Positions 36,809 through 45,942 of a stretch of DNA of 64,000 nucleotides are shown piece by piece. The stretch's first letter is position 1. Every line of letters starts with the position of its first letter. A program made the translations under genes and the position numbers. The notes under the pieces were generated by a model. The model did not search any database and was not told the origin of the DNA. It saw only the letters and a program-made list of their open reading frames with translations. Source of the DNA: Pseudomonadota bacterium (GTDB taxonomy: Bacteria > Pseudomonadota > Gammaproteobacteria > Pseudomonadales > Pseudohongiellaceae); contig JAQCKF010000017.1 of NCBI GenBank assembly GCA_027592275.1, positions 1-64,000 of the forward strand. The letters run 5' to 3'.

Positions 36809-38170
36809 ATGTCCACAATGACACCCCGCGAGATCACTTCTGAGCTCGACAAACACATAGTAGGTCAGTCTGCGGCTAAGCGTGCGGTAGCGATCGCATT
36901 GCGTAATCGCTGGCGCCGCATGAAACTCGACCCTGAACTGCGCGAAGAGGTCACACCGAAAAATATTCTCATGATAGGACCGACCGGTGTTGGCAAGACC
37001 GAGATAGCACGACGCCTGGCCAAACTCGCTCAGGCTCCCTTCATTAAGATCGAAGCGACGAAGTTCACCGAGGTTGGTTATGTCGGGCGTGATGTCGAAT
37101 CGATCATTCGCGATCTTGTCGATGTTGCGATCAAGATGATCAGAGAAACTGAAATGAACAAGGTGCAACGCTTGGCAGAAGACAAAGCCGAGGAACGCAT
37201 CCTCGACGTGCTCTTGCCACAGGCGCGCACGGAGCAGTCATCGGAATCAAGTGACGGCAGTGATAACAACCCAACAGAATCTAATTCAGCCGCACGCCAA
37301 CTCTTCCGTAAGAAGCTACGCGAGGGTGAACTCGATGACAAAGAGATAGAAATCAAGATCAGCGAGACTCCGGCGGGAATCGAGATCATGGCACCTCCCG
37401 GTCTGGAAGACATGACCAGCCAATTGAAAAGCATGTTCTCGAATATGAACAGCGGCAAGAAAACTGCGCGGCGCCTAACAGTTAAGGCCGCCTTGAAGGT
37501 CGTGAAAGACGAAGAAGCAGCGAAGCTGGTGAATGAAGAAGAGATTCGTAATGCAGCGGTGGAAGCCACAGAACAGACAGGCATAGTCTTCATTGACGAG
37601 ATCGACAAAGTGACCAATAAACACGATCAAGGCGGCGCAGGGGTCTCAAGGGAAGGCGTGCAGCGAGACCTGCTACCACTGATCGAAGGATCGACAGTCA
37701 CGACCAAGTACGGCAGCATAAAGACAGATCACATACTTTTTATCGCATCCGGCGCCTTTCATCTCAGCAAGCCTTCGGATCTTATTCCTGAATTACAGGG
37801 CCGACTTCCAATTCGCGTGGAACTCGATGCGCTTACGGCGCATGACTTCGAGCGAATTCTGGTAGAACCAAATGCCTCGCTAACTGAGCAGTATCAAGCG
37901 TTACTCGCAACCGAAAACTTACAAGTATCGTTCACCAAAGACGGCATAGAAAAAATCGCAGAGACTGCCTGGCAGGTAAACGAACGCACCGAGAACATAG
38001 GTGCCCGACGCCTACATACGGTAATGGAAAGGCTGTTAGAAGAAGTCTCCTTCTCTGCTTCGGACATGGCCATTGGTGACAACAAGGAATTGGTGATCGA
38101 CAGAGCCTATGTCGAACAGCAATTGGATGAACTGGCTAAAGATGAAGATCTGAGTCGCTATATCCTGTAG
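36809..38170 (+). CDS. hslU: ATP-dependent protease ATPase subunit HslU
   Basis: HslU is the AAA+ unfoldase hexamer that feeds substrates to HslV. The 453-residue protein begins [17 protein letters not shown]. Walker A is [12 protein letters not shown] (about 53-64), and the pore motif is [11 protein letters not shown]. The variable I-domain lies at about 110-240 and includes an Asn/Ser/Asp-rich low-complexity stretch (near 142-158). Walker B is [11 protein letters not shown]-terminal sensor-2 [14 protein letters not shown] block (here [12 protein letters not shown]) follows, and the C-terminal tail RYIL inserts into HslV. Confidence 0.97.
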   Translation: MSTMTPREITSELDKHIVGQSAAKRAVAIALRNRWRRMKLDPELREEVTPKNILMIGPTGVGKTEIARRLAKLAQAPFIKIEATKFTEVGYVGRDVESIIRDLVDVAIKMIRETEMNKVQRLAEDKAEERILDVLLPQARTEQSSESSDGSDNNPTESNSAARQLFRKKLREGELDDKEIEIKISETPAGIEIMAPPGLEDMTSQLKSMFSNMNSGKKTARRLTVKAALKVVKDEEAAKLVNEEEIRNAAVEATEQTGIVFIDEIDKVTNKHDQGGAGVSREGVQRDLLPLIEGSTVTTKYGSIKTDHILFIASGAFHLSKPSDLIPELQGRLPIRVELDALTAHDFERILVEPNASLTEQYQALLATENLQVSFTKDGIEKIAETAWQVNERTENIGARRLHTVMERLLEEVSFSASDMAIGDNKELVIDRAYVEQQLDELAKDEDLSRYIL

Positions 38171-38207
38171 ATTTCTCTCAAAATGAATTTAATCGCCGGA
38201 ACCATAA

Positions 38208-38615
38208 ATGGCCACGAACGCACCAACAGATATTAAACTGCACAAGAAGTCGGCGACGCTCGAACTGGTGTATGGCGATGAAGCATGCAATACCTTCAGC
38301 GCTGAATTTCTGCGCGTACATTCTCCATCTGCTGAAGTGCGCGGGCATGGCAAGGGGCAGGAAATTCTACAAACAGGAAAACGTCAAGTGAAGATCGTCA
38401 ATCTTGAGTCGGTAGGCAACTATGCCATCAAGCTCAGCTTCAGTGACGGCCACGATACTGGCATATATTCCTGGACCTATTTGCAGGAACTGGCAGGCGA
38501 GCATGACGCCCTGTGGAATGACTACCTGATGAAGTTGGATGCGGTGAAAGCAAGCCGAGAACCATTGCCAGTGGGTACGCAAGTGATTAACATCATGCCC
38601 TCGTCAAAAGATTAG
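38208..38615 (+). CDS. DUF971 (GBBH-like domain) protein
   Basis: This 135-residue protein belongs to the DUF971 family, whose fold matches the N-terminal domain of gamma-butyrobetaine hydroxylase. Visible family blocks are [26 protein letters not shown] and [30 protein letters not shown] (read at about residues 14-40 and 64-95). The second contains the conserved SDGH-(D/S)-GIY-(S/T)-W signature. No catalytic iron site of the full hydroxylase is present. It lies between hslU and ubiE as in Pseudomonas. The function is unknown; links to iron-sulfur or ubiquinone biology have been suggested only from gene neighbourhood. Confidence 0.85.
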   Translation: MATNAPTDIKLHKKSATLELVYGDEACNTFSAEFLRVHSPSAEVRGHGKGQEILQTGKRQVKIVNLESVGNYAIKLSFSDGHDTGIYSWTYLQELAGEHDALWNDYLMKLDAVKASREPLPVGTQVINIMPSSKD

Positions 38616-38653
38616 CTTCTCGAAACTCACTTTTTAGGCCACAGCGAACGCTC

Positions 38654-39415
38654 ATGAGTAATACGACAGAGCCCACAGATACCACCCATTTCGGCTACGA
38701 AGAGGTTCCCACTGCCGAGAAAGAGCAGCGTGTGGGCGAGGTATTTCGCTCGGTAGCGAAACAGTACGACATAATGAATGATGTCATGTCGCTAGGCTCC
38801 CACCGACTCATCAAGCGCTTCACGATCGAGCTAAGTGCACTGCGCAAGGGTCATAAGGTTTTGGACCTCGCTGGAGGAACTGGCGATTTCAGCCTTCGTT
38901 TCTCGAGCATTGTTGGCGAGACTGGCCAGGTCGTCCTCGCCGATATCAATGAGGCGATGCTGCAGGTTGGCCGAGACAGAATCATAGACAAGGGGCTCGC
39001 CTCCAATGTCGACATCGCGCAAGTTAACGCTGAACATCTACCCTTCGCAGACAATACATTCGACTGCATCTGTATCGCCTATGGTCTTCGCAATGTCACG
39101 AACAAGGAGGCCGCTCTAGCATCAATGGAGCGAGTGCTTAAGCCAGGCGGACGCGTGCTAGTCCTCGAGTTTTCCAAACCTACTAACGATCTAGTAGGCA
39201 AAGCCTACGATATCTATTCGAAATTGTGGCCTATCGCTGGCAAGGCCATCACCGGAGATGGCGAGAGCTACCGCTACCTAGTCGAGTCGATTCGCATGCA
39301 CCCCGATCAAGAGTCGCTCTTACAGATGATGCAAGACGCTGGTCTTACTAACTGTAAATATCATAATGTGATGGGTGGCGTTTGCGCGATCCATATTGGC
39401 TTCAAGTCAATCTAG
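38654..39415 (+). CDS. ubiE: Ubiquinone/menaquinone C-methyltransferase UbiE
   Basis: UbiE methylates the ring carbon of the demethoxy-ubiquinol (and demethylmenaquinol) precursor with S-adenosylmethionine. The 253-residue protein has FGYEEVP near the start and the [19 protein letters not shown] signature (about 37-55). SAM motif I is [12 protein letters not shown], the [13 protein letters not shown] block follows, and the second family signature [17 protein letters not shown] lies near 158-174. It begins the ubiE-ubiJ-ubiB cluster, and spacing to ubiJ is 51 bases. Confidence 0.96.
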   Translation: MSNTTEPTDTTHFGYEEVPTAEKEQRVGEVFRSVAKQYDIMNDVMSLGSHRLIKRFTIELSALRKGHKVLDLAGGTGDFSLRFSSIVGETGQVVLADINEAMLQVGRDRIIDKGLASNVDIAQVNAEHLPFADNTFDCICIAYGLRNVTNKEAALASMERVLKPGGRVLVLEFSKPTNDLVGKAYDIYSKLWPIAGKAITGDGESYRYLVESIRMHPDQESLLQMMQDAGLTNCKYHNVMGGVCAIHIGFKSI

Positions 39416-39466
39416 ACCCACGCTAGACTTACTTTTATCTATAAAAACGAAATTACTGGAACACAA

Positions 39467-40114
39467 TTGAATCAGTTTCTTGGAAGCCTAGCCCTACTAC
39501 CAGTCGAGAAAATACTGAATGCTATTGTGGCGCGCGACCCGCATATTGCAAAGAAGCTCGCTGCATTCGATTCGAAATGTATCGAGGTCGTAAGTCATAG
39601 GCCGGACTTTTCTCTCAGCATCCGCTTCGAAGATGGCACAATCAAACTCAGCGCCATCGATAGCCAAACCTTAGGCATACAGGCCGACGCAACAATCACT
39701 GGCAATGCAGAAAGCCTGCTTGGTCTGCTAACCAAAAAATCTGACCAAAGAGCACTGGCCGACTCCGCAATAGACATATCTGGCGATGCGACTCTCGTGC
39801 AAGATTTGCACGTAACGATCGAATCACTAGATGTAGAATGGCAAGACTATCTAACACCGATTCTCGGTGATGTACTAAGCAATGAGTTAGGCGAGATCCA
39901 CAACAATGCGCGAGACTGGAGCAAGTCCGCCGGCACCAGCATGCATCGGGGTATTCGTGACTATCTAAGTGAAGAAGCAAGTCTCGTACCCAGTGAGTTA
40001 GAACTCGATAGCTTCTCAAATCGACTAGATCAGCTACGCTTAAGCATTGACCGGGTTGCCGCTAAAACAGAATTGCTCAAGCGTCGCTATTCCTTACTCG
40101 CCCAGCCCAAATAA
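39467..40114 (+). CDS. ubiJ: Ubiquinone biosynthesis accessory factor UbiJ
   Basis: UbiJ is a lipid-binding SCP2-fold factor of the soluble ubiquinone complex; it holds the polyprenyl intermediates for the ring-modifying enzymes. The 215-residue protein has an N-terminal SCP2 domain (about 10-110; FDSKCIEVVSHRPDFSLSI and ADATITGNAESLLGLL) followed by a long helical region that ends in a coiled coil. The start is TTG at 39467. Its place between ubiE and ubiB is conserved in gammaproteobacteria and is the main support beyond the weakly conserved sequence. Confidence 0.9.
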   Translation: MNQFLGSLALLPVEKILNAIVARDPHIAKKLAAFDSKCIEVVSHRPDFSLSIRFEDGTIKLSAIDSQTLGIQADATITGNAESLLGLLTKKSDQRALADSAIDISGDATLVQDLHVTIESLDVEWQDYLTPILGDVLSNELGEIHNNARDWSKSAGTSMHRGIRDYLSEEASLVPSELELDSFSNRLDQLRLSIDRVAAKTELLKRRYSLLAQPK

Positions 40115-40167
40115 CTTACTAAAAACAATCGCTTAACAACTGTCCCGCTTGTTAGAGCTGCCCGGCA

Positions 40168-41856
40168 GTGGTATCTTTGCAAGCCCTCAGATCAAGCAGA
40201 GCATTGTCGTCACCCGTGTCCTATCTTCCCCGACTTAATTCAGTGCTCAATGTCATCGCGAAATACCGTCTCGATGAGTTCATGCATGGTCAGCCGGGCG
40301 CTCGAAGGCTAGGCCTGCTTCTGCTGCCCTATCGACTTGCTTGGATATTTAGCTCGCAAGCCTCGATCCACAAGAATGCTCGACTTCGCAAAGCGATGGA
40401 AGAACTCGGCCCTATCTACATTAAGTTCGGCCAGCTGCTTTCTACGCGCAGAGATTTCCTCGACATCGAGCTTGCTGATGAACTGCAATCTCTTCAGGAC
40501 AATGTGCCACCTTTTTCATCACCTTCGATTCATCAACTGATCGAAGAATCCCTGGGAGTTACGGCCGAGTCAATTTTCAGTAGTCTCGATAGTGAGCCAT
40601 TCGCGTCTGCATCAATAGCTCAGGTTTACAGGGCGACCCTTCATACTGACGAAGAGGTTGTAATCAAGGTAACCCGACCAGGCATCGAGGAGGTCGTAAG
40701 CGCCGATATAAAATTGCTGAAATGGATCGCTAGCCTCGTTGAGACGCGAACAGAGTTAGGCAAAAAACTGCATCCGATAGAAATTGTAAATGACTACGAA
40801 CAAATCATTCATGATGAGCTCGATCTACTTTCCGAAGCAGCCAATACCTCGCAACTAAAACGCAACTTCGAAAACTCTCCCGTCCTGTATGTACCGAAAG
40901 TGTATTGGGATTACTGCAGCAAGCGACTCATGGTAATGGAGCGCATACACGGCATTCCAGTTGCTGACGTCGATGCACTCAATGCACAGAACACCGACCT
41001 GAAAAAGCTCGCAGAGACAGGCGTCGACATCTTCTTTACGCAAGTTTTTGATCACAACTTCTTCCATGCTGACATGCACCCGGGCAATATTTTCGTTTCT
41101 CACGAAACGCCAGAAAACCCTAAATACATAGCAATCGATTGCGCGATAATCGGCAGCCTTACCAAGGACGACCAGGAATACCTAGCGAAAAACTTACTCG
41201 CACTGTTCAGGCGCGAATACAGAAAAGTTGCCGAACTTCATGTGGCCTGCGGGTGGGTGCCCAAGGATACCAAAATATATGAATTCGAATCGGCTATACG
41301 CAGTGTCTGCGAACCGATCTTTGAAAAACCCTTGAAAGAAATTTCCTTCGCAAATCTATTGATACAACTTTTCAGGACCGCGAGTCGTTTCAATATGGAA
41401 GTGCAGCCTTCGCTTGTTCTGCTACAAAAAACCTTACTGAATGTTGAGGGCCTAGGCCGGCAACTTTATCCCGATCTGGACCTCTGGACGACCGCCCTTC
41501 CCTATCTGGAAAACTGGAACAGGAAACGGCTCAATCCATTCACGCTGCTAGGCAGAATTCAGGAAAATATTCCGAATTGGATTGACCAGCTACCACAGCT
41601 TCCGCAGTTCTTTATCGACGCAGCCACCGAAAGCAAGCAGCTTAGCGAGATCAATGCGTCCCTGCAGTCGCAGCAGAAGCAAATCATGCAGAACACGCAG
41701 CGTCAGAATCGCAAATTCCGCTTCCTTGGCGCAGCATTACTGGTTGCCGCTGCTTCTAGCCTCATTCCAGCTATCCATGAGACCATGACAACCCTGCCTC
41801 TAGCCACGGTATCCCTAGCCTTGGCTGGTGTTTACCTTTTGTGTTTTAGACGGTGA
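40168..41856 (+). CDS. ubiB: Ubiquinone biosynthesis kinase-like protein UbiB
   Basis: UbiB is an ABC1/ADCK-family atypical kinase needed for ubiquinone synthesis, probably helping extract lipid intermediates from the membrane. The 562-residue protein has the family KxGQ motif (YIKFGQLLSTRRD, about 92-104) and the Ala-rich nucleotide loop PFASASIAQVYRATL. Invariant VIKVTRPG, the catalytic-loop HADMHPGNIFV and the metal-binding AIDCAIIGSL are present; the last is usually DFG-like. Two C-terminal membrane helices lie at about 516-560. The start is GTG at 40168. Confidence 0.94.
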   Translation: MVSLQALRSSRALSSPVSYLPRLNSVLNVIAKYRLDEFMHGQPGARRLGLLLLPYRLAWIFSSQASIHKNARLRKAMEELGPIYIKFGQLLSTRRDFLDIELADELQSLQDNVPPFSSPSIHQLIEESLGVTAESIFSSLDSEPFASASIAQVYRATLHTDEEVVIKVTRPGIEEVVSADIKLLKWIASLVETRTELGKKLHPIEIVNDYEQIIHDELDLLSEAANTSQLKRNFENSPVLYVPKVYWDYCSKRLMVMERIHGIPVADVDALNAQNTDLKKLAETGVDIFFTQVFDHNFFHADMHPGNIFVSHETPENPKYIAIDCAIIGSLTKDDQEYLAKNLLALFRREYRKVAELHVACGWVPKDTKIYEFESAIRSVCEPIFEKPLKEISFANLLIQLFRTASRFNMEVQPSLVLLQKTLLNVEGLGRQLYPDLDLWTTALPYLENWNRKRLNPFTLLGRIQENIPNWIDQLPQLPQFFIDAATESKQLSEINASLQSQQKQIMQNTQRQNRKFRFLGAALLVAAASSLIPAIHETMTTLPLATVSLALAGVYLLCFRR

Positions 41857-41873
41857 GACTGCATACTTAGCTG

Positions 41874-42260
41874 ATGCCTTCCTATCTCGATCAAATTCAA
41901 TGGAATGAACAGGGCTTAGCGCCCGTAATCACTCAGGACGCAGGCTCTGGGCGAGTTCTCACGCAGGCTTGGGTCAATCGAGAGGCGCTAGAAACAACGG
42001 TTACGGAGGGGCGCGCTGTATATTGGTCGCGCTCCCGCTCAAAGCTCTGGAGAAAGGGTGAAGAATCCGGCATGGTGCAGAAGCTTGTAGAAGTTCTGCT
42101 CGATTGCGACAATGACTCACTCTGCTACCGAGTTGATCAAGTAGGTGGAATCGCCTGTCATACTGGACGGGAGAGCTGCTTTTATAAGAAGCTGACCAAT
42201 GATACTTGGGAACCGGTTGATCCAGTATTGGTTGACCCTGACCAGCTATACAAGATCTAG
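41874..42260 (+). CDS. hisI: Phosphoribosyl-AMP cyclohydrolase
   Basis: HisI opens the purine ring of phosphoribosyl-AMP, the third step of histidine synthesis. The 128-residue protein has the zinc/magnesium [13 protein letters not shown] block (about 81-93) with the paired Asp residues. The Cys ligands lie in that block and in [11 protein letters not shown] (about 98-108). [17 protein letters not shown] lies in the middle. It is a separate protein from HisE, unlike the enteric HisIE fusion. Its stop codon is immediately followed by a 179-base palindromic element that separates it from hisE. Confidence 0.95.
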   Translation: MPSYLDQIQWNEQGLAPVITQDAGSGRVLTQAWVNREALETTVTEGRAVYWSRSRSKLWRKGEESGMVQKLVEVLLDCDNDSLCYRVDQVGGIACHTGRESCFYKKLTNDTWEPVDPVLVDPDQLYKI

Positions 42261-42439
42261 GGAGTCTCTGATCAAGTCTAGGGCTACTCTGCAGGAGTCT
42301 GGCGCGTGCCGCCGCAAGGCGTCGTGCGCAAGCAATGGCCTTAGTCCTTGGCAAGTACGACAACGCGGCGGCGGTGCGCGCCAGAGCCCGCCCGAAGGGG
42401 CTTGCAGCCAGAGTGGCCATAGACTTAATCAGAGACTCC
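42261..42439. repeat. Palindromic element between hisI and hisE (MITE-like or structured RNA)
   Basis: The gap is filled from the base after the hisI stop to four bases before the hisE ATG. The ends are 31-base inverted repeats (42261-42291 and 42409-42439) matching at 28 positions; the left end begins GGAGTCTCTGATCAAGTCTA. A second inner pair, TCTGGCGCGTGCCGCCGC (42298-42315) with 42365-42385, pairs fully if G-U is allowed. The right arm also holds a small GCCC/GGGC hairpin (42386-42402). The middle is visibly more GC-rich than its neighbours. No target-site duplication is obvious, and there is no coding capacity. Confidence 0.75.
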
Positions 42440-42443
42440 TTGC

Positions 42444-42779
42444 ATGAGTGATGTACTAACAGAATTAGCTGCAATTTTGGAACAGCGTAAGAAGTCTTCC
42501 GGTAGCGATTCCTATGTTGCCAGCTTGCACGAAAAGGGTCTTAATAAGATCTTAGAAAAGATTGGAGAAGAAGCAACTGAAACAATCTTGGCCGCAAAGG
42601 ACTTCGGCGAACAAAGAGAGAAAGATTCAAAGGCAGTTATTAATGAAACTGCAGATTTATGGTTTCATACGATGGTTATGTTAAGCCATCTTGATTTGAC
42701 ACCGCAGCAGGTGTTGGAGGAATTGAAAGAACGCTTTAAAATATCTGGCCTTGCAGAAAAGGCATCTCGACAAAACTAG
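42444..42779 (+). CDS. hisE: Phosphoribosyl-ATP pyrophosphatase
   Basis: HisE removes pyrophosphate from phosphoribosyl-ATP, the second histidine step. The 111-residue all-alpha MazG-like protein has [29 protein letters not shown] (about 22-50), whose EExxE metal site is [23 protein letters not shown] follows with the second ExxxD. The ATG follows a palindromic element whose right end replaces a normal ribosome-binding region (only GAGACTCC precedes), so expression may depend on coupling to, or structure of, that element. tatA follows after 38 bases, the usual hisI-hisE-tatABC order. Confidence 0.95.
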   Translation: MSDVLTELAAILEQRKKSSGSDSYVASLHEKGLNKILEKIGEEATETILAAKDFGEQREKDSKAVINETADLWFHTMVMLSHLDLTPQQVLEELKERFKISGLAEKASRQN

Positions 42780-42817
42780 TTACCGATACGCATAATGCAA
42801 AGCACTGCTTATCAGAT

Positions 42818-43051
42818 TTGGAGGTTATCATGGGTGGAATTGGAATTTGGCAATTACTGATTATTCTATTAATCGTAGTTATGCTTTTTGGCACGAAGAG
42901 ACTAAAGAATTTAGGCTCAGACCTCGGCGGCGCCTTGAAGGGTTTTAAAACAGCCATCAAAGAAGACGAAGTAGAGCAGACGGCTGAGGTCGATGACGGC
43001 GTTACTGGCGAGACCATAGACGCCACTGTCGAGAAAGTTGAAACCAAGTAA
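42818..43051 (+). CDS. tatA: Sec-independent translocase subunit TatA
   Basis: TatA polymerises to form the passage for folded proteins carrying twin-arginine signals. I read it from 42818 (77 residues); the ATG at 42830 ([10 protein letters not shown], 73 residues) has the better match to relatives and an upstream GGAGG, so the shorter form is likelier. It has a single membrane helix ([22 protein letters not shown]), then the amphipathic helix with the conserved [18 protein letters not shown]. An acidic variable tail ends the protein. First gene of tatABC. Confidence 0.94.
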   Translation: MEVIMGGIGIWQLLIILLIVVMLFGTKRLKNLGSDLGGALKGFKTAIKEDEVEQTAEVDDGVTGETIDATVEKVETK

Positions 43052-43131
43052 ATAGTCGACCCACTGTTTCCCGATGCTACGCGCATCGCATCTCTACCCG
43101 CAGGCTTGACCTGTGATTCCGGTTACGCACT

Positions 43132-43680
43132 ATGTTTAACATCGGCTCATTCGAAGTCCTGCTGATATTTATCATCGCACTGCTTGTGCTTGGTCCAGAG
43201 CGACTGCCTGGCGCCGTGCGCACCACCGGATTATGGATCGGCAGGTTTCGTCGCAGCTTCTATAAAGTGAAAAACGAGATCGAAAGAGAGTTGAACGCAG
43301 ATGAGATTCGGCGCCAACTCCACAATGAAACTGTTATGGCTGAGATCGAAGATGCGAAGTCAAGCATCGAAGGCGTGGCAAAAGACACCGAGAAGTCAGT
43401 TAACAACATCGTGAATTCTGCCAACTTCGATCCGGGCGCCTCTCAAGCGTCGCTTGATGCCGCCAAGAAAAATAGCACCGAGGAGAGCGCCGCCGTAGAG
43501 TCTCTAGCTAAGAATGACAAGTCGCTTACTGGCGAATTGAAGGACATGAGCAATCGGGTAGAAGAAGTAACCAAGCAAATCTATAGCGGCGGAAAGAACC
43601 CCAAGCTAGCTGACCCTGGCGATTCTACTGACAATTCCACCGACTCCCTTGATACTAAGAAAGAAAATGGCAACAGCTGA
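43132..43680 (+). CDS. tatB: Sec-independent translocase subunit TatB
   Basis: TatB works with TatC as the signal-peptide receptor. The 182-residue protein begins [31 protein letters not shown], read as a short membrane helix plus the TatB-specific Glu-Arg-Leu-Pro. A long amphipathic and charged helix follows, and then a low-complexity Ser/Asp/Lys-rich tail. The tail extends 14 bases past the likely tatC start, so tatB and tatC overlap and are presumably translationally coupled. Confidence 0.94.
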   Translation: MFNIGSFEVLLIFIIALLVLGPERLPGAVRTTGLWIGRFRRSFYKVKNEIERELNADEIRRQLHNETVMAEIEDAKSSIEGVAKDTEKSVNNIVNSANFDPGASQASLDAAKKNSTEESAAVESLAKNDKSLTGELKDMSNRVEEVTKQIYSGGKNPKLADPGDSTDNSTDSLDTKKENGNS

Positions 43681-44425
43681 AGAACAGAAAGAGTTAACAC
43701 TCATCGATCACTTGGTTGAACTGAGAGATCGAATTCTTAAAAGTATAATAGCCATAATACTATTCTTCCTGTGTTTGTTTTACTTCTCCAATGACATCTA
43801 CACCTACGTTGTCGATCCGTTGATCCGGGCCTTGCCAGAGGGATCTACGATGATAGCGATCGATCCCACGTCGCCATTCTTCGCCCCTTTCAAGCTCACG
43901 TTCTATGTTTCGTTTCTTCTTGCTGCACCGTATGTGCTGTATCAGCTGTGGTCGTTTATTGCTCCAGGGTTGTATAAGAATGAGAAAAGCGTCGCGATAC
44001 CACTTTTCATATCTAGCGTTCTGCTCTTCTATGGGGGCATTGCGTTCGCTCGTTACGTTCTATTTCCCTTTGCCTTCGCATTTTTTATATCGGTAGCACC
44101 TGAAGGCATCTCGGTAATGCCTGACATTAATAGCGTCCTCAGTTTCGCGCTTACCATATTCTTAGCGTTCGGCATCGCCTTCGAGGTTCCTATAGCTGTG
44201 TTCATTCTAATCTGGACAGGTATCGCCGAGCCAGATTCCCTGTCAGAGAAGCGCCCTTATGTGATCGTTGGTTGCTTCATCGTGGGCATGTTGCTGACAC
44301 CGTCCGACCCGTTCACGCAGTCAATGCTCGCAATACCGATGTGGCTGTTGTTTGAGGTAGGAATAATTGCAGGTCGCATGGTGAAGAAACGCCAACCTAA
44401 AGATGAAGCCGACGCCTCAGGCTAG
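43667..44425 (+). CDS. tatC: Sec-independent translocase subunit TatC
   Basis: TatC is the six-span core of the twin-arginine translocase and binds the RR signal. I start it at the ATG at 43667 (252 residues); an in-frame TTG six codons upstream lies deeper in tatB. Family landmarks are [12 protein letters not shown] (with the conserved Glu and Arg that contact the signal), [49 protein letters not shown] and [20 protein letters not shown]. Six hydrophobic spans are visible. It ends two bases before the convergent dtd. Confidence 0.96.
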   Translation: MATAEEQKELTLIDHLVELRDRILKSIIAIILFFLCLFYFSNDIYTYVVDPLIRALPEGSTMIAIDPTSPFFAPFKLTFYVSFLLAAPYVLYQLWSFIAPGLYKNEKSVAIPLFISSVLLFYGGIAFARYVLFPFAFAFFISVAPEGISVMPDINSVLSFALTIFLAFGIAFEVPIAVFILIWTGIAEPDSLSEKRPYVIVGCFIVGMLLTPSDPFTQSMLAIPMWLLFEVGIIAGRMVKKRQPKDEADASG

Positions 44426-44427
44426 AT

Positions 44428-44865
44428 TCAGACTTTTAGAATAAACGTGACCGGCCCATCATTCTCAAGACTAACCTGCATGTCTGCGCCAAACTTTCCA
44501 GATTGTACAAACTCATGCTGTTCTCGCGCGGCTTGCTCTAGCTTATCGTAGATTACTTCGGCCTGAGCTGGAGGTTTTGCAGATGAGAACCCAGGGCGAA
44601 GCCCCTTCTGAGTCTCGGCAGCGAGAGTAAATTGCGACACCAGCATGAGGTCACCACCGATATCCTTTAAATCGAGATTCATCTTCGAATCTGCATCTGA
44701 GAAAATTCTGTAGGCAAGGATCTTGTCGAGCAACTTCTGTGCAAGCTTGTCGTCGTCGTCTTTCTCAATGCCAATCAATGCAAGCAGGCCCGCACCAATG
44801 TCGGCGTGCAGTGTGCTATCGATATGAATTTTCGCCCAATTGACGCGTTGAATAAGTGCAATCAT
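44428..44865 (-). CDS. dtd: D-aminoacyl-tRNA deacylase
   Basis: Dtd hydrolyses D-amino acids (and Gly mischarged on tRNA-Ala) from tRNA. The 145-residue protein begins MIALIQRVNWAKI. It has the ALIGIEKDDD strand, the active-site LMLVSQFTLAAETQKGLRPGFSSA stretch (here read as SQFTLAAET then GLRPGF), and the conserved G-cis-P motif near the end, here DGPVTF. The usual GVFG(A/S)xM segment appears as SGKFGADMQVSLENDGPVT. It is convergent with tatC and 32 bases from pip in the same direction. Confidence 0.95.
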   Translation of the reverse strand: MIALIQRVNWAKIHIDSTLHADIGAGLLALIGIEKDDDDKLAQKLLDKILAYRIFSDADSKMNLDLKDIGGDLMLVSQFTLAAETQKGLRPGFSSAKPPAQAEVIYDKLEQAAREQHEFVQSGKFGADMQVSLENDGPVTFILKV

Positions 44866-44897
44866 ATGCCCCCTAGTTCGCCGATTTGAAGACCGTG

Positions 44898-45857
44898 CTA
44901 ATTCAAATCTTCGAGCTTCTTAGCGATGTCTTTAGTCGCACGTATCAAGGCATCCACAGTTCCAGGTTCTGAAGCGGAGTGACCAGATTCCCGAACTATA
45001 TGCAGCTCGGCTGCCGGCCAATGATTATGCAATGCTAGTGCGTTGTCCAAGGGGCAGACCATATCATAGCGGCCGTGGACAATTCGCCCGGGGATGTCAC
45101 GAATAAGATGCATATTGTCTAAAATGTGATTCTCGTCAATAAAGCCTTTGCTCATGAAATAGTGAATCTCTAACCTAGCGAGCGCGAGTGCATTGTGCGG
45201 GTTGGTAAAACTTGCCAGTGCTTCTGGGCTTGGTCGCAGCTTAGAGCAGCTGCCCTCCCAGGCTGACCAGTGCTTCGCTGCCCCCATTCGCGCAAGCTCA
45301 TCATCGCCGGTTAGCCTTTCATAATAGGCCTTCATTAGATCGTCGCGTTCCGCTTCTGGAATATGGTTAACAAACTCTTCCCAATAATCTGGGAAGACTC
45401 TCCTTGTACCATCCTTATACAGCCAATCGAAATCACACTGTCTGCAAAGAAAAATACCGCGCAAGATAAGCGCGAGCACCCTGGCCGGGAATGCTTGCGC
45501 ATAGAGCAGGCTCAAAGTAGAACCCCAAGAGCCACCAAATAACACCCATCGATCTACGCCGAGCAACTCGCGTATTACTTCGATGTCCGAGATTAGGTCT
45601 TGGGTGGTATTATTTTCAAACTCGCCGTGGGGAGTCGAACGACCGCAGCCACGCTGATCGAAGGTAATAATGCGATAGACGGCGGGATCGTAGTAACGGC
45701 GCGAGCTCGCATCACAAGCTCCACCGGGACCACCATGCACGAACAAAATAGGTATGCCATGGACACTACCTGCCTCGTCGACATACAGCTCGTGCTTGCC
45801 TGCGACTTTTACCTGGTGGCGTTTAGAGGGTTTGAGTTGGGGGTAGAGAATCTGCAT
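44898..45857 (-). CDS. pip: Proline iminopeptidase
   Basis: This 319-residue alpha/beta hydrolase cleaves N-terminal proline from peptides. It has the oxyanion loop FVHGGPGGAC (about 39-48) and the proline-iminopeptidase family FDQRGCGRSTPHG block (about 66-78). The nucleophile elbow is GGSWGS with Ser110, the Asp is in the HGRYDMVCP segment (near 267) and the His in RESGHSAS (near 294). The length and block order fit the S33 family closely. It lies between dtd and typA, all leftward. Confidence 0.95.
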   Translation of the reverse strand: MQILYPQLKPSKRHQVKVAGKHELYVDEAGSVHGIPILFVHGGPGGACDASSRRYYDPAVYRIITFDQRGCGRSTPHGEFENNTTQDLISDIEVIRELLGVDRWVLFGGSWGSTLSLLYAQAFPARVLALILRGIFLCRQCDFDWLYKDGTRRVFPDYWEEFVNHIPEAERDDLMKAYYERLTGDDELARMGAAKHWSAWEGSCSKLRPSPEALASFTNPHNALALARLEIHYFMSKGFIDENHILDNMHLIRDIPGRIVHGRYDMVCPLDNALALHNHWPAAELHIVRESGHSASEPGTVDALIRATKDIAKKLEDLN

Positions 45858-45942
45858 AGCTAAGGCCTAATTCCAGCTGAGGGGTTGCCACGCCCTGAGA
45901 CAGAGCGCATTGCCCTATGTTAGGACAGTGCGCGGCGAGACG

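Noticed and set aside
36713-37168. 151-codon frame opposite the start of hslU
   Set aside because: It covers the Walker A region of a clearly real hslU in antisense; a shadow frame.
37078-37617. 179-codon frame opposite hslU
   Set aside because: Serine-rich antisense shadow of the charged I-domain of HslU; no independent support.
39696-40019. 107-codon frame opposite ubiJ
   Set aside because: Fully inside ubiJ on the other strand and without family resemblance; ubiJ is supported by position and SCP2 blocks.
42001-42474. 157-codon minus-strand frame across hisI and the palindromic element
   Set aside because: It runs antisense through a certain gene and through an inverted-repeat element; the composition is that of a chance frame.
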